DNA of 64,000 bases. Origin: JALONH01 sp046329235. GTDB taxonomy: Bacteria; Bacteroidota; Bacteroidia; Cytophagales; Cytophagaceae. The stretch lies in assembly GCA_046329235.1 (NCBI GenBank), contig JAXLVA010000001.1, positions 2,480,001-2,544,000 on the forward strand, given 5' to 3'. Of the stretch, positions 36,736 to 46,048 are shown piece after piece; position 1 is the first letter of the stretch; the number at the start of each line of letters is the position of its first letter. The position numbers and the translations under genes are program-made. The notes under the pieces were generated by a model. The model searched no databases, had not been told where the DNA came from, and worked only from the letters and a program-made list of their open reading frames with translations.

Positions 36736-37341
36736 TTAGCTTACGAAGCTTAAATATTTGGATGTCTTCTCATAAGATTCGATTTTATCTTTTTGTGATA
36801 ACACATAATCGATATCATCGTAACCGTTAATCAAACAAGTCTTTTTGTAATCGTTGATAGTGAAAGATTCTTTCTTATCCGTACCAGCGATTTGGATGAA
36901 TTGATTTTGTAAGTCTACGATCAATTCCATTTTGTTATTCGCTTTAACTGCTGCGAAAATTTCAGCTAAGAAAGCATCTGATACTTGAACCGGAAGGATA
37001 CCGTTGTTCAACGCGTTACCACGGAAGATATCAGCGAAGAAAGAAGAAACTACTACGCGGAAACCAGCGTCACCGATAGCCCAAGCAGCGTGCTCACGAG
37101 AAGAACCACAACCGAAGTTTTTACCTGCTACTAATACTTTACCGCTATAACGAGCATCGTTCATCACGAAATCCGCTTTAGGAGTATTGTCGTCATTGTA
37201 TCTCCAGTCACGGAATAAGTTTTGTCCGAAACCTTCTTTAGTCGTTGCTTTTAAGAAACGTGCTGGGATGATTTGATCCGTATCTACATCTTCAATAGGA
37301 AGAGGCACGATGGTAGATTGTATTGTTGTAAATTTTTCCAT
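36736..37341 (-). CDS. leuD: 3-isopropylmalate dehydratase small subunit
   Basis: A 201-residue swivel-domain subunit. VPLPIEDVDTDQIIPARFLK and VAGKNFGCGSSREHA, with the catalytic serine loop GCGSSREHA, are the marks of LeuD. It pairs with LeuC (27-nt gap) to isomerise 2- to 3-isopropylmalate. Confidence 0.95.
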   Translation of the reverse strand: MEKFTTIQSTIVPLPIEDVDTDQIIPARFLKATTKEGFGQNLFRDWRYNDDNTPKADFVMNDARYSGKVLVAGKNFGCGSSREHAAWAIGDAGFRVVVSSFFADIFRGNALNNGILPVQVSDAFLAEIFAAVKANNKMELIVDLQNQFIQIAGTDKKESFTINDYKKTCLINGYDDIDYVLSQKDKIESYEKTSKYLSFVS

Positions 37342-37368
37342 GGTTAGGAAGTATTGAATGTTTTTAGA

Positions 37369-38769
37369 TTAGTTCATTAATTCACGTACATCGACGATTT
37401 TACCGGATACTGCAATAGCAGCAGCAGTTAACGGGCTCACTAAAAGCGTGCGTGCTCCAGGACCTTGACGACCTTCGAAGTTACGGTTAGAAGTAGACAC
37501 ACAATATTCTCCTTTAGGAACTTTGTCTTCGTTCATTGCTAAACATGCAGAACAACCAGGCTCGCGTAATTCGAAACCAGCTTCTGCTAATACTTTATCA
37601 ATACCTTCAGCAATGGCTTGACGTTCTACTTGCTTAGAACCAGGAACGATTAAAGCATTGATGTTATCTGCTTTTTTCTTGCCTTTAACGAAGTTGGCAA
37701 ACGTTCTTAAATCTTCGATACGACCGTTGGTACAAGAACCTAGGAATACCCAGTTCACTTGTTTACCTGCGATCTTCTCCCCTTCTTTAAAGCCCATATA
37801 ATCTAAAGCTTTATTGAAAGTTAATTTATTGCTTTCTTCTACTTGATCAATAGATGGGATGCTACCGGAAACTTTGATACCCATACCAGGGTTTGTTCCG
37901 TAAGTAATCATCGGTTCGATGTCAGCTGCTTCGTAAGACAATACTCTGTCGAATTTAGCATCAGCATCTGAAAATAAAGTTTTCCAGTAAGCTACTGCTG
38001 CTTCCCACTTATCACCTTTAGGAGCGAACTCACGTCCTTTGATGTAGTTGAAAGTAGTTTCATCCGGAGCGATCATACCACCACGAGCACCCATTTCGAT
38101 ACTCATGTTACAGATGGTCATACGAGCTTCCATTGTTAAAGAAGTAATCGCAGAACCACAGAATTCTAAGAAATACCCTGTACCACCGGCAGCAGAGATT
38201 TTAGAAATTACATATAATACAATGTCTTTAGATGTAACACCTTTACCTAAAGTACCATTGATTTCAATCTTCATGGTTTTAGGTTTGGATTGCATCAAAC
38301 ACTGAGTTGCTAATACTTGTTCCACTTCAGAAGTACCGATACCAAAAGCGATAGAACCGAAAGCACCGTGAGTTGAAGTGTGAGAATCACCACATACGAT
38401 TGTCATACCCGGTAGCGTAGTACCTGTTTCAGGACCTACTACGTGTACTACACCTTGAGATGGGTGACCTAAACCAAATAGAGTAACTCCGTATTTATTA
38501 CAGTTATCCGTAAGAGTATCAACTTGCTTACGAGATAATTCTTCTTTAATAGGTAATGCTTGACCTTTAGTAGGAACGTTGTGATCCGGTGTAGCAAGAG
38601 TACGCTCCGGACGGAACACGCCAATACCACGTTTGCCAAGACCGGCAAAAGCTTGAGGGCTTGTTACCTCGTGAATTAATTGTTTGTCGATATATAAAAT
38701 GCTAGGACCATCTTTCACCTCAGTAACTACGTGTGCGTCCCAAACTTTTTCGAATAATGTTTTTCCCAT
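37369..38769 (-). CDS. leuC: 3-isopropylmalate dehydratase large subunit
   Basis: A 466-residue aconitase-family subunit carrying the 4Fe-4S cluster. GDSHTSTHGAFGSIAFGIGTSEVE, LGSCTNGR and PGCSACLAM hold the cluster cysteines. Length is standard. It follows leuA by 21 nt on the same strand. Confidence 0.96.
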   Translation of the reverse strand: MGKTLFEKVWDAHVVTEVKDGPSILYIDKQLIHEVTSPQAFAGLGKRGIGVFRPERTLATPDHNVPTKGQALPIKEELSRKQVDTLTDNCNKYGVTLFGLGHPSQGVVHVVGPETGTTLPGMTIVCGDSHTSTHGAFGSIAFGIGTSEVEQVLATQCLMQSKPKTMKIEINGTLGKGVTSKDIVLYVISKISAAGGTGYFLEFCGSAITSLTMEARMTICNMSIEMGARGGMIAPDETTFNYIKGREFAPKGDKWEAAVAYWKTLFSDADAKFDRVLSYEAADIEPMITYGTNPGMGIKVSGSIPSIDQVEESNKLTFNKALDYMGFKEGEKIAGKQVNWVFLGSCTNGRIEDLRTFANFVKGKKKADNINALIVPGSKQVERQAIAEGIDKVLAEAGFELREPGCSACLAMNEDKVPKGEYCVSTSNRNFEGRQGPGARTLLVSPLTAAAIAVSGKIVDVRELMN

Positions 38770-38790
38770 GATGATGAGTAACTAATTAGA

Positions 38791-39948
38791 TTATTTAACT
38801 ATTTCTGTTTCGCGCATTAATTCATGCAAATGTTCATCGTCTACTTGTTTCAAACGATCTGCCATATCCAAGAAGCGTCTATATGCTTCGTCTAACTGAT
38901 CTTTTGATAACATGTAACCGATGTTGGCTAAACGGTGGTTTAATGCTGCACGACCACTACGAGCAGTAAGTAAGATGGAGGATGCATCTGCTCCTACATC
39001 AGCGGGATCCATGATTTCATAAGTTTCACGATGTTTCAAGAAACCATCTTGGTGAATACCGGAAGAGTGTGCGAAAGCATTACGACCTACAATAGCTTTA
39101 TTCGATTGTACCGGCATACGCATCATAGTAGAAACCATATGACTAAGAGGTACAATTTTCTTCGTATCTAAACCTGTTTCTAAGCCTAAGTAAGGGTGAC
39201 ATTTTAAAATCATAGCCACTTCTTCTAACGCAGTGTTACCTGCACGCTCACCGATTCCGTTGATGGTACACTCTACTTGCATGGCACCATTGGTTAATGC
39301 AGCGATAGAATTAGCGGTAGCTAGACCTAAGTCGTTGTGACAATGTGCAGATAAAATAGCCTTATCAATATTAGGCACATTGTTCATTAAATATTTAATA
39401 CGCTCACCGTATTGCCACGGCAACATATAACCGGTAGTATCCGGAATGTTCACCACGTCAGCGCCAGCTGCGATAACAGTTTCTACCATTCGAGCTAAGA
39501 ATTCTTGATCTGCACGACCTGCATCCTCACAGAAGAACTCTACCTCATGAACTACTTTCTTCGCTTGACGTACAGCTGCAGCAGCCATTTCCAAAATATT
39601 TTCGCGAGTAGTTCTTAATTTGTGTTGAATATGAATATCGGAGGACCCAATACCCGTGTGAATACGACTACGCTTGGCAAATCGTAGTGCTTCACCGGCT
39701 ACGTTAATATCTACTTCCTTGGCACGAGTAAGTGCACAAATCGTAGGGCGTGTAACCGCTTTAGTGATTTCTACTACGGAATTAAAGTCTCCTGGACTGG
39801 AGACGGGGAAGCCCGCCTCAATTACATCGACACCCATCTCGTCCAAGGCCTTAGCCACCGTGATTTTCTCTTCGGTGTTTAATTGGCAGCCCGGCACTTG
39901 CTCTCCATCGCGCAACGTGGTATCGAACACGTAAATTCTTTTTGCCAT
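38791..39948 (-). CDS. leuA: 2-isopropylmalate synthase lacking the allosteric domain
   Basis: A 385-residue synthase for the first committed step of leucine synthesis (acetyl-CoA plus 2-ketoisovalerate). TLRDGEQVPG (11-20) and the metal histidines in AHCHNDLGLA, followed by NGIGERAGNTALEEV, are the DRE-TIM metallolyase motifs. Usual LeuA proteins are about 510-560 residues; this one stops just after the accessory helices and lacks the C-terminal leucine-binding regulatory domain, as in several Bacteroidota. Leucine feedback must therefore act elsewhere, perhaps through the leader upstream. A homocitrate-synthase-like activity is less likely, given the leuCDB neighbours. Confidence 0.93.
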   Translation of the reverse strand: MAKRIYVFDTTLRDGEQVPGCQLNTEEKITVAKALDEMGVDVIEAGFPVSSPGDFNSVVEITKAVTRPTICALTRAKEVDINVAGEALRFAKRSRIHTGIGSSDIHIQHKLRTTRENILEMAAAAVRQAKKVVHEVEFFCEDAGRADQEFLARMVETVIAAGADVVNIPDTTGYMLPWQYGERIKYLMNNVPNIDKAILSAHCHNDLGLATANSIAALTNGAMQVECTINGIGERAGNTALEEVAMILKCHPYLGLETGLDTKKIVPLSHMVSTMMRMPVQSNKAIVGRNAFAHSSGIHQDGFLKHRETYEIMDPADVGADASSILLTARSGRAALNHRLANIGYMLSKDQLDEAYRRFLDMADRLKQVDDEHLHELMRETEIVK

Positions 39949-39984
39949 AATTTGTAAATGAAATAAACTAATTAGTTGTGTTGG

Positions 39985-40070
39985 TATAATTTAACTTTAT
40001 GGTTTTCATCCGGTTAGGGGATATAATCCGACCGATTTCGAACTCAGGGGATACCTTAGGTTAAATTATA
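39985..40070 (-). promoter_or_regulatory. riboswitch-like leader of the leu-ilv operon
   Basis: An 86-nt element on the minus strand closed by a perfect 11-bp P1 (40060-40070 with 39985-39995: TATAATTTAAC/GTTAAATTATA). Inside, P2 is CUAAGG-UAUCC-CCUGAG with one A-G mismatch. P3 is CGGU and ACCG enclosing GGAU-UAU-AUCC. A GAUGAAAACC joining strand leads back to P1. UAUCCCC occurs in both arms. The predicted transcript starts at P1 and leuA begins 36 nt after the element. I cannot match it to a known riboswitch class. Confidence 0.55.
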
Positions 40071-40075
40071 GTAAA

Positions 40076-40083
40076 CAAAAATA
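40076..40083 (-). promoter_or_regulatory. candidate -7 box of the leu-ilv promoter
   Basis: TATTTTTG on the minus strand fits TAnnTTTG. With the normal offset the transcript would start at about 40069-40070, exactly the first base of the leader P1 stem. No TTG at the right distance was seen. Confidence 0.5.
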
Positions 40084-40304
40084 CACTTTTAGTTAGATGA
40101 TACCGTGTAAATTTAAAATATTATTACGGTTTCAGAGGAAAAATAAAATCTAATATGGTCAAATTAAACTGTATTATTATAATGATTTACAGTTATTTAA
40201 ATAATTATTGATACTACAGTTTACACCATTTCCAATGGAAAAATAGACATTAGATTATTCTTATATCAACAATCGACTGGTATTATTTTAAAAGTTAATT
40301 TTTT
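40084..40304. other. AT-rich region between leuA leader and small barrel gene
   Basis: Low-complexity, A+T-rich. No ORF, and no hairpin good enough for a terminator after the barrel gene. Upstream promoter elements of the leu operon probably lie here. Confidence 0.4.
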
Positions 40305-40868
40305 TTAAAACTGAGCTCCTACCCGAAAGGTAATTAGATTAGAAGTATTGGTAAGGTTAGTTTCAAAATATCGATACCACTCATAGTTTAAGGTAAAATA
40401 TAAAGCCGTAGTAGGGCTTACAAATGCGCGTACACCAACTTGAGGACTGACCACTGTTCCCATTTTAGTGGACCTATCGTACAAGCCTACAGTTTTACCC
40501 GCCGAAAAGGCAAGTAAGGGAGAAACTCTACCTTGTAAGGGTGTGAATAAGGCATCTATCGTAAAAGGGGCTGTTAACTGATTATTGGAAGCATACACCT
40601 TTAAGCCTGTCCCAATTCCAGCTTGAAACATAGAGTTAAATTTAAACGCGTTCTGTATATTTAGTGCGAATAGATTTTCTGTTGGTCCCGGGACAACTTG
40701 ACCGGTTCCCTTATATTCAACTTCAGCATTCCCCACCCCAGCTTGAAAATCGATACCCAAAACATACCCTTTCGATTTAAATGAAGATGTAGAATTCTTA
40801 ATAGTATCTTGAGCTAAAGCATTAAACGCTAAACAAGTAATCAGTAAGATGTATTTTAAATTTTTCAT
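40305..40868 (-). CDS. small outer-membrane beta-barrel protein
   Basis: A 187-residue exported protein with signal peptide MKNLKYILLITCLAFNALAQ. Alternating beta-strand pattern with aromatic residues (YVLGIDFQAGVGNAEVEYKG, LYFTLNYEWYRYFE) and a C-terminal Phe (FRVGAQF) fit an 8-stranded OmpW/opacity-type barrel. It is the last of three same-strand genes, 6 nt after the CHU_C-type gene. It is too short for a PorP/SprF protein. Function unknown. Confidence 0.75.
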   Translation of the reverse strand: MKNLKYILLITCLAFNALAQDTIKNSTSSFKSKGYVLGIDFQAGVGNAEVEYKGTGQVVPGPTENLFALNIQNAFKFNSMFQAGIGTGLKVYASNNQLTAPFTIDALFTPLQGRVSPLLAFSAGKTVGLYDRSTKMGTVVSPQVGVRAFVSPTTALYFTLNYEWYRYFETNLTNTSNLITFRVGAQF

Positions 40869-40874
40869 ATAGCT

Positions 40875-42935
40875 TTATTTAATAATTTGTATCCAACCTT
40901 TTAAATCGCAATCGTTTTCAGAACCATATCGATAATAATAAATCCCCTCCGAGATGGAATCAGCATTCCAATTGTGTTTATAATTTCTTGATTCGTATAC
41001 CAAATCTCCCCAAGAAGAATATACCTGTAAATGTCCTGACTCCAGATCAATGGGTTTAATCTGTAAAACATCATTCTTCCCATCACCGTTAGGGGTGATA
41101 AGATTAGGAAATAAAAAATCCGGATAACTCATCTCAATACTATCTTTTTCAATACTACAAGAAGTTCTAGCTTCAATAATATGCTTACCGGCATCCGAGA
41201 CATAGTCCCCACTTCGTATCACCATATTATTATAAAAATAGGTAGCCTGATTTTGTTCAGACCACTTTAATTGAACTTTACCTTTACCGCAACCATACAG
41301 CGTATCGGTTACACTCAAAACCGGTTTTGAAGCCCGTTCTTTTACCTCAACAGAATCGATGTGTACAGTATCCGAAACGCAGTTGATGTAACGAATAGCT
41401 TCTATTTCGTGATAACCCGAAGTTTGAAAAGTAACAGGAAACATACCCCACATAAAACGTAATGAATCTTCTTTCCATGTAAATGAAGTGCCTTCATCGG
41501 TACGAAAAACAATAGAGTCCGCCCGGATGGTATCTTTTAAGAACAAAGACAAGGGTGTTGAGGGGCAAGCGGGGGATGAAGTATACTCCGGAGTACCCAT
41601 CTCCGGTGCTTTCCAACCCTTACCAAAATAGGTCGCATTTTGTAAGTACCATTGATACCAATAAGGTGTTGGCAGATTACTCAATCCGGTGGAAGCATTG
41701 ATCCACTCTATTTTATCCCAATTCCCTATATCACAATTCGGACAAGAATTGTTAGGCGAATTAACTTCTAAGGACAAGACATCCATGCTCGTCTGGTGCT
41801 GTATAAAAATACGACCATTGATGTACGGCATTACTTGAGCATTCGTGTAGGGATAGCCTACAGGTCTTAAAGGAGCTAAAGGATGATCTACCTCGCTCAC
41901 TTTCAAACCCCAATCCGGCTTAAAGGTACTTTCGTCCTGTATGCTCGCATAATCAGTTTGATAAAAAATAGTGTCTCCTAAAGTTAGCGTACTTAGATAC
42001 GTAGAATAAAGTTGGTATTCGGAATTAATATACAAATCATATACCCCTGCAACTTTATCGTTAGTTGATATCCTACCATCTATTCTTTTTTCATACGTAA
42101 TGGCGCCCGTAGACCTATCTAAACGGAAAAAATAATCCCTCCACACTGTAGAATTTCCTGCAAAAACATCTCTGATGATTCCATTATCATAGATTTCCAA
42201 GGTCATTCTAGATCCGGGCAAATTAATTTCATCATAATTGGGAATTAAATCCTGAAATAAAACATCATGTGACCAAATAACACCGCAAGCATTTACTTTA
42301 TACACTCGGTAGCGTTCATGCAGTAGTGATTTCATTATCATCCAACTACTAATCCCATCAGTGTGTTTTATTAATATACCACAGTTTCGTAATAAAAAAT
42401 AATAGATTTCATCACCGGAATGAATAGGGATTTTACTCTGAATTATTTTTCCCTTCCCGTTATTCGCTTTGGCATCCAATATACTATAACTTAATTCATA
42501 CGTGTGGATATAATCAAAGGAGGGATAGTTTTTTAGTTTAATTAAACAAGTTACCACTATATATCTATCTTGATTATACTCTTCTAAGGGTATTATAAAC
42601 GCTTGCTGACAATCAAATCCCGGATCAGTAGAAAAAGGATGTATATCGCCATTTTCAACAAAATTACCATCAGCATCCCACACCTTTAACCCATTGGTCA
42701 TAAATCGTAAAGCGCCGGTATTTTTATCCGAAATAGCAACAAAAGTTCTTGGATGTGTAAGTGCATCTGTTGTATTAGTTTCTACACTTTGAAGTAAGGT
42801 CGTGCTTTTTCCCAATTCATCATATCTGGTTATCCCAAAATATGTTAATTCACCAATCCAAGTGGCTTCCTTTTGGGCTTTTACATCCCAAGGATGAATC
42901 CAAAAAAGTAGTATGAGAAATAAATAATTACGCAT
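40875..42935 (-). CDS. T9SS cargo with gliding-motility-associated C-terminal (type B) domain
   Basis: A 686-residue secreted protein. I set the start at 42935 (MRNYLFLILLFWIHPWDVKAQ) because it gives a signal peptide; six upstream codons lack support. Residues about 25-420 hold PQQ/propeller-like repeats of unknown type. The C-terminal ~85 residues are the CHU_C/gliding-motility sorting domain (FLFPNLITPNGDGKNDVLQI, VYSSWGDLVYES, DSISEGIYYYRY) for export through type IX secretion and anchoring on the cell surface. The barrel gene follows at 6 nt. Confidence 0.9.
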   Translation of the reverse strand: MRNYLFLILLFWIHPWDVKAQKEATWIGELTYFGITRYDELGKSTTLLQSVETNTTDALTHPRTFVAISDKNTGALRFMTNGLKVWDADGNFVENGDIHPFSTDPGFDCQQAFIIPLEEYNQDRYIVVTCLIKLKNYPSFDYIHTYELSYSILDAKANNGKGKIIQSKIPIHSGDEIYYFLLRNCGILIKHTDGISSWMIMKSLLHERYRVYKVNACGVIWSHDVLFQDLIPNYDEINLPGSRMTLEIYDNGIIRDVFAGNSTVWRDYFFRLDRSTGAITYEKRIDGRISTNDKVAGVYDLYINSEYQLYSTYLSTLTLGDTIFYQTDYASIQDESTFKPDWGLKVSEVDHPLAPLRPVGYPYTNAQVMPYINGRIFIQHQTSMDVLSLEVNSPNNSCPNCDIGNWDKIEWINASTGLSNLPTPYWYQWYLQNATYFGKGWKAPEMGTPEYTSSPACPSTPLSLFLKDTIRADSIVFRTDEGTSFTWKEDSLRFMWGMFPVTFQTSGYHEIEAIRYINCVSDTVHIDSVEVKERASKPVLSVTDTLYGCGKGKVQLKWSEQNQATYFYNNMVIRSGDYVSDAGKHIIEARTSCSIEKDSIEMSYPDFLFPNLITPNGDGKNDVLQIKPIDLESGHLQVYSSWGDLVYESRNYKHNWNADSISEGIYYYRYGSENDCDLKGWIQIIK

Positions 42936-42944
42936 GAAACAAAT

Positions 42945-42972
42945 CAACAGCAAGGTATAAACCTTGCTGTTG
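42945..42972 (-). terminator. 12-bp hairpin between the two T9SS genes
   Basis: CAACAGCAAGGT and ACCTTGCTGTTG form a perfect 12-bp stem with an ATAA loop, 27 nt past the upstream stop codon. The T-tract is poor, so it may be a weak terminator or an mRNA-stabilising hairpin in a continuing transcript. Confidence 0.55.
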
Positions 42973-42998
42973 TATTATTTGACAATTTCGAATGAGTC

Positions 42999-45917
42999 TT
43001 ACTTAATTATTTTTAATGTTTCCATTTTACCGGAGGTGTATTGAAGAGTAACCAAATATACACCGGACGACCAAGAAGCAGTAGACACCACAGCACTTGC
43101 AAGGCCAACAGCTTCATTGTAGATTTCACTACCGTCTATGCTAGTAATTTTAATGGTTTCAATGGTTTGTCCATTACCTACTATGTTTACTTCCCCTTGA
43201 ACAGGGACCGGGTATGCCATCGCTTTATTTTTCAAACTAGCTTCGTAAGTAGTAGGGATTGGCTTCATATATACAGTACTCTCATCATACGGATTTACCC
43301 GATCCTCTTCTAATCCCGTACTAGCCGTTCTTTGATATTGAGGCATACAAGCAGGATCATTAGTGATGTAAAATAAATTATATACTCGATTATTTAAGGA
43401 ACGATAAAACACATTTGGCTGTGAATATATAATGGAACCTTGTACTTGATCATAAAACGAAAGAGGTGTAGCTCTTATTACACCAAAATTACCTGTAGCA
43501 GTATAATCCGGCTTTCTGTAAATCTGATACATATTACCATTATAACCTGCATAGTAGATGGTATTTGTGCTTCTATTTATCTCTAATGCCCCCTTAGCAC
43601 CAGATGCTATACCACTTGACAACACGTTATCCGTAGTTTCAATTTGGAATAAGCCTGTAAAATTACCTTGATTATCAAACTTAGCGGTATATAAATCACC
43701 ACTAGCCACATAATACAGGTTACCATCCGAATCAATACGCATGTCCGTTACGGTGCTTACGTAATCATTGAAAGAGAATCCATTTAACTTTATTTCAGGA
43801 GAACCGGTTTGCATTTCCTTGTAGTATAATCCTCCATCATCTTTAAAATAAATGATCCGATTATTTTTAAAATCCATGTCGTATCTAATTCTACCCGGAG
43901 TGGCGTCTACGAGTACTTTTAATGAACCTGCATCTATCTGTAAATTACCCAAATTGTCGATGCCGGCTTCTATACTTTGAATATTACGGGAAAATAAATC
44001 TCTCCATACTATCTGGAACAAGGAACCACCTATAGCTCTTATTTGGTATCCATATTCATATTCTACCGGAGAAATTGTATTAAATGTGAATAGTGGGTTT
44101 AACAAGTTTGCGTTAACTCGCCCTGAGACCAAATCTATCATTGCACATTCCAAATTGCCTAATCGATTTACATAAAACAATAAATCATTTGATCCTATTC
44201 GAATGTATTGTAGGGTATTATCTAATGATTGTTGAATAACATTATCTACACCTGAAGGTTTACTAACCCACTTTCCTATAGTATTATCAAATTCATAAAA
44301 GTAAACTCGCTTATCAATAGCATTTACAGTTTGTACATAATAAATTCTGTTCGCATTAGAGGCTTTTGCTAAGTTACTGTAAACCTGTGCATCCTGCTGC
44401 GGGTTAATATGTCCGCTTAACCAACCACTTACGGTAGGGTCTCCGGAGGTAACTCCTCCTGTAATATTAATTAAAGCATTATCCGTACTTAAACAACCAC
44501 TGGCATCCCTCACTTGAACGGTAACAGATTTAGTACCAAACGTTCTTCCGTCTAAACTATTATTTATATTAGGAGACGAAGTTTGACTAGTAGCCAACAC
44601 TCCGTCACTGCTGGTCCACCAATTTAACTGATAAGGGGCTAACCCTCCTGTTATAGTAGGGATTAGGGTCACATTAGCAGAGCAAGAACTTTGATCCGTT
44701 AAACTTACATTAAGAGCAGAACCTGTTTGTAATCCTAATCGGATGGTTTGGACGCTTCCACAAGGCGTTGTAAAATTTACCAAAATATCCCCACCCGGTC
44801 CAAAATCATATAAGTTATCCGATTTAATATAGAAATATCTTTGGTCGTTTCCTCTATATGTTCTTTGAAAGCGCCCTTGCACCGTACTAGTTGATATGGC
44901 AGATTTACCTTGGTCTATCCATCCCGGGGGGAGAATGACTTCATAAGAAGTAGTAGAGGAAATATAAGGCTCAAAACTCAAATTAAAACCGTATTGCGCC
45001 TCGTTACAACGCACAATATAGGTTCCGGAATTATTAATATCAGCCATTTTTAGTTGATTTACTCTTAATTCAGTAGTTGGTTCTGTAACATCAATAGTAA
45101 TAGTTGACGTAACCGCTGTTCCACAAGGATCTACTATTCTAAGAGTTACTAGTTTACTTCCTGGTGATCTAAATCCATTCACTAAGATGAAATTTCTATT
45201 TACAGCTGACAAAGTTCTTGGATCAATATTACCGTCTTGCACTGTCCAAGAATAAAATGCTCCAGGTATGGATACCGTCTGAAATTGTAAAGTATTGTTA
45301 TTACATCCATTTACAGGAGTTTGAAAGTTTGCTTGAATTACAGGAGTTCCTACTAATGATTCTGAAACATTAACATTCAAATTACCCCCTCTACTGCCGC
45401 AAACACCTAAAAAACCAAGTGAAGTAGCATTTGAACTAATACTTGAGGTACCGGCTCTTTTGAAATTTACCGAAATATTTTCGGCTCCATCCCCGCCAGT
45501 AAAAATGAAATTAATTAATTGAATAACATTCGCATTAAATACTACTTGCCCGTTCGTTCTCACATTTATACTTCGATTGGCGCCAACCAAGACCCCATTA
45601 ATAGTGGTAGTCGTATTAAATCTTAACTCAATGGCATTACCCCTATCATAAAATAAATACGTAAGGCTAGCGCTTGCTGGAATACCTAAGGTAGCTCTCA
45701 ATTGTTGAATATTGATTCCAGCTGCACTTGTTATATCTGGATCAGAAGACCCGGATACCGCCCATGAGATATTTTGATACCTATCATAATTGATAGTATA
45801 ATTTGCTGACCTCCCGGAACATGATATGTTTGGTCCTTCAACCCTAAATGTTCTACATTGTGCTATTGCATTATAACACAGTAACAACATGATTACATTA
45901 ATAATTATTTTTTTCAT
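42999..45917 (-). CDS. large T9SS surface protein with type A sorting domain
   Basis: A 972-residue secreted protein. The start at 45917 gives the signal peptide MKKIIINVIMLLLCYNAIAQ; the frame runs 58 codons further upstream, but that part is only translated tandem repeat (see 45921-46048). The N-terminal ~560 residues contain PKD/Ig-like segments (ITIDVTEPTTELRV, SYYVSW-type strands), the middle is propeller-like with Asn/Tyr-rich repeats, and the C-terminal ~80 residues (YPVPVQGEVNIVGNGQTIE through YLVTLQYTSGKMETLKIIK) are the Por-secretion type A sorting domain. It is likely an adhesin or surface enzyme, possibly phase-variable. Confidence 0.88.
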   Translation of the reverse strand: MKKIIINVIMLLLCYNAIAQCRTFRVEGPNISCSGRSANYTINYDRYQNISWAVSGSSDPDITSAAGINIQQLRATLGIPASASLTYLFYDRGNAIELRFNTTTTINGVLVGANRSINVRTNGQVVFNANVIQLINFIFTGGDGAENISVNFKRAGTSSISSNATSLGFLGVCGSRGGNLNVNVSESLVGTPVIQANFQTPVNGCNNNTLQFQTVSIPGAFYSWTVQDGNIDPRTLSAVNRNFILVNGFRSPGSKLVTLRIVDPCGTAVTSTITIDVTEPTTELRVNQLKMADINNSGTYIVRCNEAQYGFNLSFEPYISSTTSYEVILPPGWIDQGKSAISTSTVQGRFQRTYRGNDQRYFYIKSDNLYDFGPGGDILVNFTTPCGSVQTIRLGLQTGSALNVSLTDQSSCSANVTLIPTITGGLAPYQLNWWTSSDGVLATSQTSSPNINNSLDGRTFGTKSVTVQVRDASGCLSTDNALINITGGVTSGDPTVSGWLSGHINPQQDAQVYSNLAKASNANRIYYVQTVNAIDKRVYFYEFDNTIGKWVSKPSGVDNVIQQSLDNTLQYIRIGSNDLLFYVNRLGNLECAMIDLVSGRVNANLLNPLFTFNTISPVEYEYGYQIRAIGGSLFQIVWRDLFSRNIQSIEAGIDNLGNLQIDAGSLKVLVDATPGRIRYDMDFKNNRIIYFKDDGGLYYKEMQTGSPEIKLNGFSFNDYVSTVTDMRIDSDGNLYYVASGDLYTAKFDNQGNFTGLFQIETTDNVLSSGIASGAKGALEINRSTNTIYYAGYNGNMYQIYRKPDYTATGNFGVIRATPLSFYDQVQGSIIYSQPNVFYRSLNNRVYNLFYITNDPACMPQYQRTASTGLEEDRVNPYDESTVYMKPIPTTYEASLKNKAMAYPVPVQGEVNIVGNGQTIETIKITSIDGSEIYNEAVGLASAVVSTASWSSGVYLVTLQYTSGKMETLKIIK

Positions 45918-45920
45918 AAG

Positions 45921-46048
45921 AATTGAAAAGAATTGAAAAGAATTGAAAAGAATTGAAAAGAATTGAAAAGAATTGAAAAGAATTGAAAAGAATTGAAAAG
46001 AATTGAAAAGAATTGAAAAGAATTGAAAAGAATTGAAAAGAATTGAAA
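45921..46048. repeat. decamer tandem repeat next to a T9SS start codon
   Basis: AATTGAAAAG is repeated 12 times exactly (45921-46040), followed by one partial copy, beginning 3 nt upstream of the start codon of the minus-strand gene. The mRNA reads (CUUUUCAAUU)n. A-tracts recur every 10 bp in one strand, the arrangement that causes intrinsic DNA curvature. Slippage would change spacing by 10 bp per unit. Confidence 0.9.

Noticed and set aside
40021..40060. tRNA-like T-loop (TTCGAA) in the leu leader
   Set aside because: No acceptor, D or anticodon arms could be built around it on either strand, and the closing stem is the AT-rich P1.
45921..46048. CRISPR-like array
   Set aside because: The repeat unit is 10 bp with no unique spacers and no cas gene nearby, so it is a simple tandem repeat.
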